Source of the DNA: Pyricularia pennisetigena
Taxonomy: Eukaryota > Ascomycota > Sordariomycetes > Magnaporthales > Pyriculariaceae
Length of the DNA stretch: 64,000 nucleotides
Assembly: GCF_004337985.1 (NCBI RefSeq)
Contig: NC_043740.1
Span: 4,277,030 to 4,341,029, forward strand
Direction: 5' to 3'
Under the pieces are notes generated by a model. It made no database searches. It had not been told where the DNA came from and saw only the letters and a list, made by a program, of their open reading frames with translations. Position numbers and translations under genes: made by a program. Shown here piece by piece: positions 33,585 to 44,800 of the stretch (positions are counted from its first letter, which is position 1; each line of letters opens with the position of its first letter).

Positions 33585-33691
33585 GGCGTAAAAAGGTTAG
33601 CAAAAAAGGAATATGGAAGTAAAAACAAGGATTAGGAAAATATAAACTATTTAAAAGTTAAAGGGATTTGGCCAAAGAAGGGGAGATTTAA

Positions 33692-34143
33692 TATTACGAC
33701 CAGATAAAATGGGTCGGTACCAATAAAGCCAGGCGGGGTTACACCCTTCCTAACGACATTCGACCAAAAAAAGCACCGACCGACAGAAAATAAAATGATA
33801 TAAAAGATTACGTAACCCCACGTAATCGCCAAGAAAACGATATAATTAATATATTATATATTAATTATAGCAGAATAAATGATATGCGGGTTATGGGATA
33901 TATTAAGCATATTACACCCAGGACAACGGATTATATAGGATACGTTTATTACCATATAAATAGATTCGATTTTAGGATTGTTTAGCAGCAATTAAACTTT
34001 AGTTAACTTTAATACTTATTTAAGAACGATTATAATTTTACCCCAGTTATTGAAAACCCCAATTACCCAGTTAAAACGCTCAATTGCTTTAACCCACTGT
34101 ATTTTACCCTAAGAACAGGTTACCCGATACCTTGATCGTAACA
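33692..34143 (+). repeat. gypsy-1 3' LTR
   Basis: 452 bp, pairs with 26925-27376; differences are mostly transitions. Followed by target copy GGAAG at 34144-34148. Confidence 0.95.
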
Positions 34144-35356
34144 GGAAGGCCGACTTTTTTACGGGTAAAAATACCAAAAATATCCGGCGTTTGGTCATAT
34201 ATTTACTATCCGGTATTTTTTTTTAACGCATAATTGGAAACGAAATTTAATACCTCCGTTACCGCGAATTAATAATATACCGCGCATTTCGCCTTATTTT
34301 TTGCATTAATTAGGGTATAACCACTACCACGCCAATTATTAATAAAATTAAAAATATTACTGGTTTTAATGCCTTAATTTGGGACAAAATTGCGATCCCC
34401 TTCGCCCGATTTAAAAGCCTATCCTAGGAAAACATGTTTACGGTCGATTATATTTGGGAAAATAATAGTTATCTCGTCGTTTTTAATATCGATCAAAATA
34501 TTAAAACCTCCCTACAAAAATTCGAATCGATGGGTTAAAAATAGTGGCTGTTTCACCCTCGAATTTTAAATTTTATATTTCCTACCACCATACCAAACGA
34601 AAAATCGTTAATAATTTTTAAATATACGGGCGTATTTACGGTACGTAAAAATATGGATACCGGGCTTATTTTACCTAACGGTATAATTATTTATCCCCGT
34701 AAACGTATTCCGCCCGATAATATTATTTTTAAGGAGCTCCAATTTGGTAACCGTTTCGAAAACGTTATAACGAATACCGAAACAATTTTTAAAAACATTA
34801 TTACCGCATTTGTGGGCGAAAATACCGACGACATTGGTCCCGTTCCATTAGGAGTTCCCATTAATGCGGATATTACAATTGGTAACCGTTAAACCTCGGT
34901 TTTTTTTAATATAAATTTTATCCGCCTATTGCAATTTTTAACAATTAATTACCTTTTTTGGTTAATAATCCACGCCGAAAACGATACCCGGGATATTAAT
35001 TCAGCGGAACTGGGTAAAATGCTGGCGTTAAAAAAAATGGATTTTAAAGCTAAATACCGCAACGTCCGACAAAACTTTAAAAAAAGCTTATAGGAAGGAG
35101 AAACCCGCTTTAAATCGGTAATTGTGGACGTTTTAATTTAATATAGCGACGACGGTTTTTTTAACTGGGTTTATTCGAAAACCTGCATTAATTTTAAAAC
35201 GTTACCTCCGTCGGGCAGGGTTAAAATAATCCATTTTATATTAAACGAATCGCCATTTATTACCCGCGTGGTCGAAATTTGCATGGAGGAAAAGAAAAGG
35301 GTTAACGCGTCCTAATTATAACCCCCAATTTTTGGATTTAAACGTAAACTGGCCAT

Positions 35357-35488
35357 ATAGTAACAATTATTACAATCCTTTTCCTTCCCCATAATTATTG
35401 TAACAATTGTTACAATTTTTATATTTTTAAACTGTAATAAATGTTACAATAGCTGTTATTTTTCCATTTTTGTAATAATTGTTACAAT
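35357..35488. repeat. Palindrome cluster 4 (four copies) inside the SNF2 gene
   Basis: Copies lie at 35357-35376, 35397-35416, 35431-35450 and 35469-35488. The copy at 35397-35416 is the perfect 20-bp palindrome ATTGTAACAATTGTTACAAT. The cluster separates the SNF2 middle region from its second RecA lobe, so it may occupy an intron. Confidence 0.85.
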
Positions 35489-36681
35489 TTTTAATATATT
35501 TGCCAACTTTTTTAATTATATTGTTTTTATTTTGGAAAAACCTAATTTCGGTATAATTATTATCCAATGAAATTTATCCCAAACCGAACGCGATAAAACC
35601 GTTTCCGATTTCACCGATTCCAGCTCCAATTTTAACGTTTATATCCTAAATATTAATATTTCCAGCGCTGGTTTTAATTTGCACCCCAATTATTGCATTA
35701 GTATTATTATCCCTTTAATATGGAACGCCAATATATAATTGCAAATTTGTGGTCGTTTAATTCGGCTGGGTTAAAACAAGCTTATTATTTGGCGCATTTT
35801 CGAAATGCGAAATACCCTTTTCGATTGGGTAAAAAATCGCATATTCCGGAAAATTAATACCCTTTTTTCTACTATTCCGGCCGTTGCTAATATATAGTAA
35901 ATAATATTTAAATATATTACGCGCATACGTTTCCCCAAACCTATCCAATTTCCAATTGTTAAATAATTCCTGGCGTATAAAATAATAACAATTATATTTT
36001 CCTGGCCTTTCAACTGCTTCGCTTAGATAACAAAACCCCCCAACATTTTAATATTTTTTATTTTAATAGGACGCGCCGCATAGGCGAATTCTATTTTCGC
36101 CTAATTTTAATATTCGTATTAAATATTTTTAAGTAATTTAACGAACAGGATTTGGTGGAAAAAACGTCAATTTTTATTTTAACGTTGGGTTTAATTTATA
36201 TTAACTATTAATACCAGGAGCAAAATGGTGGCCGTAATACGTTTATTAATTATATTAATCGTATATATTTACCTTATTTCGATTTTACCATTATAAATTA
36301 GGGGTTTATAATTAAATTAATAAAATGGATTAAAAATAGCAATAGATTTTACGACGAAACCGCGACCGCGCGGGTTATCGGGGCCCCAATAAAGGATTTT
36401 GGTTCCTGGGTTATTAAACGCCGGAAAACCAATGAACCGTTTAAAATAGGTATTTTTAGTAATAATAACGCCGACCTTTTGGCGGTCGTTATTCCGTTTT
36501 TTTTATTTATCGATTTTGGCCTTAATTACGATAAATTCATATTCGATTCATTAAAAAAACCCTGTATATTTATTTCAAAAAAAGATAAAAAAAAGGACGA
36601 CTCGGTTCCTGGATCGTTTACCGCGACCCCAGTTCGGAAAAAGAGGTGTGGCGCTAATAAACCCATTTTTAAAAAAAATAT

Positions 36682-38954
36682 TTAACGCTGCCAGACGTTT
36701 TCGTTTTTTTTAATCGGTTTGGGTTTTTTTGTTTTGCTTTTTTTTAGGATTTGGTGTTATAAAATTGGGGGTATTAAATATATAATATTATAATAATTGT
36801 CACTATTGGGATCCGGTTTAATGGATTTATTATTCGTAATTAATGGGGTATTATAATAAGGGTTATTACCAAAATCCTTTTTATTGGATTTATAATTGGC
36901 GGTGGATGGAAAATATAATTTATTTGGGCAAAAAAAATGGATAGGAAACGGGTTATTTATGCGGAGAATTTTGGAGGAAATTATACCTCGTATTTTATTT
37001 TAAACCAAATTTACGATTAATATTTGTTTATTTGTATTTACTGGTTTTGCGGACGTTGTTTTACCTCCGTTATTCGCGTGTAAAATTACCGTTATTCGTC
37101 CATTTAACTTTTTTTTATAATAAAACGAATTTCCCTTTTACCCGTTTTAATTTGCGTAATTTGCCTTTTATTACTTTAAATTTTATACGCCTTTTTCGTC
37201 GGATTTTTCGTATATTCCGTCCAGCAAACTTCATTCGGTGTTAATTATACCACTAATATTTAAACCGTTTATCCGGTTATATCCCTTTTTTGGATTTATC
37301 CCTATTTTTTTAATATCCGCCTAAAATAGCGCGTTATTAGGGCGTACGATTTTTTAATCAAATATTTCCAATTTATCGCCCATTAACTTTTTCAAACCCA
37401 GGTATAATAAATTAGGGCCGTCGAAATCGAAATTAGGTAATATTTCGGCTTTTTCGCTTCCCCAACCATTTTGGAATAATAAACACGTATAGTGGAATAT
37501 ATCCTAATTGGTTAATATTATATAATATTTGCTGTTAATGCGTGTACGGGCGATATTTTCCAATATTTTGCGCACCGTAATTGCGATTAGCCCTATTGCT
37601 GCACAATTTAGGAATATTTTTCGCAAATCGTGCGTGGAATTGCGGTTATTTTTAATATTTATAACGAAACCTCTATTATAATATTTAATTATTAGGTTTA
37701 CCGGTTTAAATCCATTTCCGGCCGTGGTACATTTTACGAACGCTAATTTTAAAATCCCGGTGCGCAGCGGTTAATTTGTAGCCTTTGGTCGTAATAACCA
37801 GTTTAAATATAATATTTTAGGGTTATAATTTTTTGTTTTGCAACCGTAAAAAAATAGGACCAATTGCGGTATTATAATTTCTAATACGCCGTAATTTCAT
37901 CGGTGGAACGCGTTTATTATTATCCATAACAAATTAATTATTTGCAAATAACGGCGTTACGTGCGGAAAACGATATTAATTTTGGGATTTATATTCCATA
38001 ATCCAATACTTATTAAATCGTTAATATAACCAACGAATATATTCTCGTAAATACGGTTTACCACGAAAATATATATATTATATAATATATTGCTAAAAAC
38101 CTTTTCCAGGGCGTTTTTAAAAATTTAATCCCTATCCAATAATCCGTTTTGGATTAAAATAACAATTATAATGCACAAAATGCGGGACCGGAATGCATTT
38201 TGTAAAAACCGTAAAACGTGGTAAAACTCCTTCTTATTTTTTTAAAACTGGTTATATTTCCCTAACCTTATTATATTTATAAATATAATAGGTGCGTAAT
38301 ATTGCCATAATTGGTTAATCAAATTGAATTCGATATGGAAAAACGCTGGTACGGGTAATATCCATTATTTTTTGTTAAAAAATTAAAATAATTCGATATA
38401 AATTCCTTAAATGGTACGGATAAATAACGTTGTTTTTTAATACCTATAAACGAAAAGCAGGACGGAAAAATAATCGAAATAATCGGGTAGCAGGTTTAAA
38501 AAACGTTTAAAAAGGATTTCGTGGATTTGGATAATTCCTGCGTATTCCTTTTCGTTTTCGGTAATGGCGGGGGTTTGGATAAGGTAGGAAATTAATGTAG
38601 TTCGTGCGAGGGTAGGGTATTATGGGATTGCTCCAGGCGTATATAGGCGGTTAGGGAATAAAAAACCACAAATTTGGTGCATTATATAATATTTAGCGCT
38701 TTCGTAATAGATGTCCGGATATTGTAAAAAGGCGGGCGTTTGCAACCATTTTTGGCGGAAAGGTACGGTGGCGTACCATTAGGATTGCGTATATCGTTCA
38801 AATCCTGGCGTTAATATAAGGAAATACGATGTTAAATTTTGTATTCGGTTACGTTTTCCATATCCAAGGTCCTATACTTTATCCAAAAAGTTGAAATTAT
38901 TATATACGAAAAATAATATTGGGTTACGAACGATCCTTTTTAAATTTGTTTATA

Positions 38955-39015
<61 letters not shown>

Positions 39016-40085
39016 TTATTATTGCTGTTTGCGGTAAAAACTAAATATGAATATAAATATTGCTAATAACGTATTCGGGCAACGGCGACAAATTATTGGG
39101 TTTACCGTTTAATAGCTTTATAAAATAAATATATTCCAAACCCGGATAATGTATTTACAATACGTCGTGGAATTCCATTATTTATAAAATATAATACGAA
39201 TGCGCGTAATAAATAATTGTTGGGGGGAATATCCGTGGGTTAAAATCGCCAATATTAATATAACGCGTTAATCCTTTAACGTTGGGGGGTTTATAGTTTT
39301 TAAAAATATATTTAATTCCAGGTATACCACGTTCGAAATTTATAACGATGGATAAAACGGGCGGTAACCCCGGGAATACAATAATAGTAAAAATATAAAC
39401 TTATGTAATATTGGCGTTTTGGACAGGATTTCCTGGGTGGACGTATCGAATGTTTATTTAAATTAATCCGTATCGCTCACGTTTTTGGCGGAATAATCCT
39501 TTATTCCCGAAAATTGGAAATTTGTGGGCTCGAACCGGTTAATAAAGCGTAAATATTATATTAATTGCTGCAATTCCCTGCGCAAAAGGTCGGTTTCGAT
39601 GGGCGTAAAAGATTTATTATTAAAACGGTATTCGACCCCATTAACGCGTAAACGTTTTCGGATTTAAGGGTTTCGTAATGTTTTTTTGAAAAAAATATTC
39701 GCGATGGGGTAAATCGGGTAATTTCGTGAAAATTTGCCGCTATTACCCAAGCGTGGATAAATTGCGTAAAATTGGTGCGTCGGTAACGGTTACGCCAAAA
39801 TTTGGTAATATCGCGAATAAATTTAATTTCTGGATTTATTTCCGTTTCGGATTCGGATTTTTTCGGTAATTGTTTTTAATCGATTAAAAAAGGCCTAAAT
39901 TCCCATTTATTTTCGGATATAGGATTAGGCGATAATAATTGGAATAACTATAAAAACGAAAATAATTGCGATATCGATGGAAATAATAAAATTAGGTCGG
40001 ACGTAAAGTATTGGGTTGCAGGTTGCGCGGATGGGAATATTTTTTCGGGTATATTTATTAATATTATTGGAAATATATTTTCCAT
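36682..40085 (-). pseudogene. DUF6589-like protein of the giant element, candidate transposase
   Basis: A minus-strand frame broken by RIP stops can be followed from ATG 40085-40083 to TAA 36684-36682 (about 1100 codons including a probable intron). An N-terminal part ('ENIFPIILINIPEKIF', then 'KKSESETE') leads to a middle block with 'GLTRYINIGDFNPRIFPP', a pure (TA)n interruption at 38957-39012, and then 'NFNFLDKVQDLGYGKRNRIQ' (in part). The core continues with 'LTPGFERYTQS.WYATVPF', 'TENEKEYAGIIQIHEILF', 'SIGLWNINPK' and 'KNYNPKILYLNWLL'. It closes with 'KCTTAGNGFKPVNLIIKYYNRGFVI', 'NNRNSTHDLRKIF' and 'DIFHYTCLLFQNGW'. This pattern matches, from memory, the fungal DUF6589 family (function unproven). 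As the only large non-helicase enzyme-sized gene next to a terminus, it is the best transposase candidate. Confidence 0.6.
38957..39012. repeat. (TA)n microsatellite
   Basis: About 55 bp of almost pure TA repeat lie between two coding blocks of the DUF6589-like gene, probably in an intron. Confidence 0.9.
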
Positions 40086-40397
40086 TGTTGGATTCGGGTT
40101 TTATTTGGTTTAGTAGTATATCGAATAAAGGTTAATATGCGTAAATATATGGTATAATAGTAGAATTTTTTATTTTTTTGTATATCGGGGGGAATATTGG
40201 TTGGCGATATCGCAGCATTGGGTATTTTGTTGGTAATACCGCCATAAACGGCGAAATGCGACAAGATGTCCTCAAACTAGAACGAGCGCGATTTTTTCGG
40301 CCAATGTAATTAGTCAAAAAACCATATAGCTAAAAGGTATATGGAGCGCTCGGTCCCCACTGCGAAGCAGGGGGGTCTAGTCTGAGCACTGAGACTA

Positions 40398-40684
40398 CCA
40401 AAAAACGGGTTATCCAACGTTTTCCAAGGTTTTTTGTTTTTCCGGCGGTTTAAAGAATTCGTTCGGCGCAAAAGCGTAATTTTTAAAGAGCTGGCGGAAG
40501 CCCTAAAATTGCTCGGGTAAACACTCAATTCATTAAATGTTTTTCCTATTCCGTAGAAAGCTTTTAAAAAGGGTTTTGTGATTGATTATAAGGTTGAGGA
40601 TTTTTAAATCGATTTTGTATGTAACTTTAGGTATTTCCCATTTTCGGGAGGCTTTTGCAATTGATTCGCCATTATTAACGTTTT
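40398..40684 (-). pseudogene. N-terminal part of the pogo-2 copy 1 transposase
   Basis: The start codon is at 40672-40670, and the first residues read MANQLQKPPENGKY. The frame continues into the catalytic part at 19371-18010 across the giant element insertion. It aligns with 60410-60720 of copy 2. Confidence 0.75.
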
Positions 40685-41235
40685 TGTTAACAATATGGGT
40701 TGCTTACAGGGGTTTAGGCATTGGCCTAAGTGCGGCGTGGTGCTAGTTGCACTATAAAAGCCTGTAATTACAGGGCTTAAATACACTAAATTATTCACTA
40801 AAATGGCTCACTAATTTTGGGATTAATAGATTTAATTCATTGGTGGGGGAAACTTTGCTTTATCTCCCTTACATATTCTCCGACATTAAAATGGGGGTCC
40901 GCACCCCGCAAAAGGTTCCGGTGCCGCACACGATTTTCCGAAAAATTATTTTATGTGCGTTGTTAAAAAAACACCCTTATTTCCATACAAACCATTTCTC
41001 GGTTCGCACTTATTTGCTAATTTAGTGAAGAATTTTAACCCGGTACAGGGTGGGTGTTAAACCCGGTACAGGGTGAATCCCCATTCGCTGACATTTTGAA
41101 TCGCAATTCCTGCAATATATAAAATATAACAGAAGATCCGATAGCCCCAATAGCCCCATTTCGGCATTATCCATTATGGTCTATATACAAATAAAAGTGG
41201 ACCTATTATATGCTAAATAACGTATATAATTAACA
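40685..41235 (-). repeat. copia-1 3' LTR
   Basis: About 551 bp, starts TGTTAATTATATACG at 41235 (minus strand) and ends TTAACA at 40685. It is the best-preserved copy of this LTR family; it contains two near-identical ACCCGGTACAGGGTG units at about 41040-41085. Confidence 0.9.
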
Positions 41236-41249
41236 CCCCCTTTCTTTTG

Positions 41250-41480
41250 CTACTATTTACATAAACACGGAAAAGAAAAGTAAAAAAAAAATAAAACCCA
41301 AAAAAAGTATCCCCCTTGTGTCCCAACCCAATTCGAATTCCCGATATAAACCCCCTGGATGGCTAAGCCTTTTGTACCGACCTGAAACCCCGAAATGGAC
41401 GAACCCCCGAATTGGAAAAAACCCCCAAAATTGTAATAACCCCCGAATTCGAACCCCCGATTTATATAATATTGACCCAC
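41250..41480 (-). repeat. Imperfect short repeats upstream of the copia-1 polypurine tract
   Basis: AACCCCCGAATT-like units recur at about 41340-41470, giving a Gly/Phe-rich open frame on the minus strand. No family resemblance; it is best seen as 3' untranslated sequence of copia-1. Confidence 0.5.
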
Positions 41481-41889
41481 GGAATTAACTATTAAACCAG
41501 GTAGTTAATTTGGTTGTTCGTTGGTAGTAGTCCAAATTAAATATATTATATAAAGTATTTCGACTGCGGAAATCGCCCAAAACACGAAACTTTTCAATTT
41601 TCATTCAACGTTTGGTATAAGGTCGATATAAATTGGTTACAAATTAACCTGTGCATGGTAAATTCGGGTAATACGCACGGTATTGGGTTAACAAATATCC
41701 TATACTGCAAACAAAAGAAATATGGTTGGTAATTAATTAACGAATTGATTAAATAATACCCCAAAATTCAATAGGTAAAAACGAAGCTTTTAGGGGTTTA
41801 AACCTTATAAATTTTATAAAAACTTTGTAAATTGGAAACGTTAGGGGTTTTATTTGGCCATTAGCGGGTATTTGTTTGGATTCCAGGCA

Positions 41890-44800
41890 TTTTCAGGTTA
41901 TTAATCCTTTTGTAATTAATTCCCGTACGTAATGGAATTTTAATAACGTATATTTAATACGTTGGTGGTACGTAGGGTTATGTGCGTTAATTATAAAACC
42001 TGTATTATTTCCAAATATTGCAATAAGGCCTTTTATAGGTAATCCAATCCTTTCAAATCGGCTTTTAAACCATTGTATTTTACGCAGGGTTTCCGTTAAA
42101 GCATCGGTTTCGGTTTTTGGAATATTTATAATTATAATATTAGCTTTTTGCATTTCCACGTTATAGGGCCCCCAAATAGGGTATACAAATATCCGTAATT
42201 AGATTTTAAATTTTCCCTGGCCCCGGCAAAATTGCTATGACTAAAACCCAGTAATTTAAGGTTTTTAAAACCTTTTATTAAAAAGTTGGGTGGTAATTCG
42301 CATTTAAATACTTTATTTCCGTAATAAAGAAATAAACAATTTAAGACCCGTTAAATAACGTAATAGGTTTTGAGCTACCGTTAAATGCATCGTAATACTT
42401 TTTATTAAAAAACGTAAAAGCTATTAAACCGCAAAACCGATATCCGGGCGCGTTAATAGCATTAAGTATATAAGGGTACCGATAATACGCTATAATAATT
42501 TAATTATTAACTCATTTACGGGTTTACCCCCGCTATATTTTAGCATACCCAGCTGTAAAGGAACCGATATAGGTTTACAATTAACTAATCCGAACGTTGC
42601 TAATATTTCCTTTATATATTGATTTTAATGGAGCTAAAATAGGCGCTTAAATTTATCCTTTATAATTTGAACGCCTGAAAAAGAGGTTGCAGGACCCCTG
42701 TTTTCCAACGCGTATATTTTATTAAAACGGGTTCTTAAATCCTGGATGTATTGCAATTTAGGATTTATTAACAAGTAATTATTTATAAAAGTAACGATAT
42801 AATGTTTGGATTGAACGTTATAAAAAACAGCGGGATTAAAGATTAACGGTTTAAAACCTTTTTTGAAAAGTAGGGTTTTAAGTTTATTGTGCCTTTTTTT
42901 GGACTTAGTTTTAAACCGAATAACGCCTTTTCCAATTGTATAATTTCCAATTCTTTTGGATTATAACCCATTTCCATTAAAATTTCAGCGGTAGTAAGGT
43001 TATAAAATTCAACCAATTGGTTAAGACGGTTTGGAATTTGCAAATATATATTTACGTCGGTAAAAATACTGTTTGAAAACGCACCGATAAAATCGATTTA
43101 TTTTATTTTTCAATTTTATGCATTAGTTACAGTTAATAATTTACGTTGGTTAGGTGGTATATTAGTGTTAGTAAAAGTTTTAATATAGTTCAGGTTTTGG
43201 ACCTGTAAAAACCCTTAATAACAAACTTAGTTTTATATTTTATAGGTTTATTATTTTTATCCTTTTTTAATTTAAATACCGGCCGGGTAAAAACGAGTTT
43301 ACGGCCTGCAGGTATTTCAATTTTAAGGATAAAACTGAGGGTTTTGATAATAGTTACTTAATCGAATTTAAACGTTAAAATAGTTAACCATTTAGCATTT
43401 TCAGGGTTATTTAGGGCTTGTTGGTAGTTATTTGGTTCGCCGTTTTTAATGGATTTTTTCTTTACTTTTTTTTAATTTAAGAATAAGAATAATGCACGTA
43501 ATTTATATCCATTAAATTTGGGTTTTCGAACTGCGAATTTAACTCCATACTTTGTATTTTAGGTGCTAAAAACACCGGAATTCCCGTTGTTTTAGGTATT
43601 GGATTAGGTACCGTTACCGTTATAGGTTTTGGGGGGCGAACAGTAGGTTATATAGCCTGGCGGGCATTATATTTTCAGGGTTTAAATACCCTGTATTTTC
43701 AGGGTATTTTAGGGGATAATTATCCGCTGGAACGCTGTTAATTTCGTTTTCTCGTTTAAAATCAAAATCCCCTTTTTAATTTGTATTTTCCCCGTTTTAA
43801 ATTTGTAGCGTTTCCTTTGGAATAACCAAATTTCCAATGGTTATACCCTTTATACTTTTTACGGTAAAGGTTCTATATATAGCCCGTCTAGCGGGTGCGT
43901 AAGTTAACGCTGTAAAACTTGATTAATGGGTTAAAAGTTTCACCGTTTCGGTGCGGGGAACCAATTTATTAAAATTTTGCCGTTTTTCCTACGGTATAAT
44001 AGCTTAATATACAGTATTAATAACCCGAAAATGCCCTAAACTGGGTTTATACGGTATCCAAATTGGAATTCGGAATACAATTCCTCCCAAAGTGTTAAAT
44101 CCCTATTAATTACTGCTGTACGGTTAATTAAAATAACTACGGCAGGCAGTAAATAATATAGTAAATATAATGGTAAACACGCCGATATAATAGTATACCG
44201 AAATTTATCCAGAATAACCCTAACGGACCGTTCCGTTAATCCGTTTTGGCCGTGGTTGTAGGGATTCGAAATGCTAAAATCAATATTTTTGTTTGTAAAC
44301 CAATTTTAAAAGTTTATATTAATTTCGTACCCCCTATCGAAGTGAAAATATAGGGGGTAACGCCCGTACGTAGTTTTTAAAACCCTAAAAAAGCTTTTAA
44401 TAGCCACGAAAACTGGAGGTCCGGCTTTATTTCGTAGTGGGATGGACCACCGAAAACGTGATTTTTGGTCCACTGGTAATATAAATACGGGTTTTTTATT
44501 GTAATAATTAGGTTTAAGGGTTATTATATTACTTTTTATGATATCGAAAATATTAGGGGGTGTAGGGAGTGCGACCTTATTTGTACGCCTGATAAAAATA
44601 GTTTTAACGTAAGTAATATAAGTAATTGCCCCAATTTTGTGGAAATTAGTTAAACCTTTTGTAATTTTAACGGTTTTTTTAGCAATAACAACCTTATTTG
44701 CCCTAAGCGCCTGTGCCATAATAGGGTTTTTGGGGTTTGGATCTCGTTATAATCACTTGTAATTCCATTTCCTTTGGGGGTTAATTATCCGTCCGTAATT

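Larger units (their letters stand above)
26925..34143 (+). mobile_element. Complete Ty3/Gypsy chromovirus (gypsy-1)
   Basis: Two 452-bp LTRs (26925-27376 and 33692-34143) begin TGTTACGACC (right copy TATTACGACC) and end GTAACA. The 5-bp target duplication GGAAG is perfect (26920-26924 and 34144-34148). A purine-rich tract (AAAGAAGGGGAG) lies just before the 3' LTR. The interior codes gag, then protease/RT/RNase H/integrase and a chromodomain. An antisense ORF precedes the 3' LTR. Total length is 7219 bp, the same family as gypsy-2 (49410-56641). It inserted into the SNF2 gene of the giant element and so postdates it. Confidence 0.95.
26240..36685 (+). pseudogene. SNF2-type helicase of the giant element, split by gypsy-1
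   Basis: 5' part: motif I 'LLTNEMGIGKTII' at about 26310-26350, 'LIFVPANLISQ' (motif Ia, about 26430-26462) and an intact DEIH box at 26689-26701. gypsy-1 then interrupts at 26925. 3' part from 34144: a middle region with 'IYPRKRIPPDN' (34680-34715) leads to the second lobe, with 'NISSAGFNLHPNYC' (motif V, about 35655-35700) and 'WNANI.LQICGRLIRLG' (motif VI, about 35722-35772, RIP stop inside). A basic C-terminus ends with 'KKRCGANKPIFKKNI' and TAA 36683-36685. SNF2 enzymes translocate on DNA and remodel chromatin. Palindromes inside the gene (26833 and 35357-35488) sit between coding blocks, possibly in introns. The end overlaps the end of the convergent DUF6589-like gene by a few bases. 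Confidence 0.75.
19372..40397 (+). mobile_element. Giant TIR DNA transposon (13.8 kb plus nested gypsy-1) with helicases and a DUF6589-like gene
   Basis: The B terminus starts at 19372 (TAGTTTCAGGGCTGATCCC, about 250 bp conserved with A/B-5) and the inverted A terminus ends at 40397 (…CTGAGCACTGAGACTA, about 160 bp conserved). The target duplication is a perfect 9-mer, CCAAAAAAC, at 19363-19371 and 40398-40406, inside pogo-2 copy 1, whose transposase reads across the empty site. Removing gypsy-1 (26925-34143) leaves about 13.8 kb. Left to right it carries a 185-bp tandem duplication, a RecQ-like helicase (+), two unrecognised frames (+), a SNF2-like helicase (+) and a convergent DUF6589-like gene (-). 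Many copies of a 20-bp palindrome lie between them. Shared termini make it the probable autonomous parent of the 1.3-1.9 kb A/B elements. A 9-bp duplication recalls Mutator-like elements, but I saw no MULE transposase. Confidence 0.85.

Noticed and set aside
36787..36808. Additional copy of the 20-bp palindrome
   Set aside because: Too many mismatches, and it lies within the coding tail of the DUF6589-like gene.
19372..40397. Giant element as a Starship
   Set aside because: No tyrosine-recombinase (DUF3435) gene was seen, and the element has terminal inverted sequences with a 9-bp duplication.
19372..40397. Giant element as a Helitron because of its helicases and terminal hairpins
   Set aside because: The helicases are RecQ and SNF2 type, not Pif1 fused to Rep, and there is a clear target duplication.
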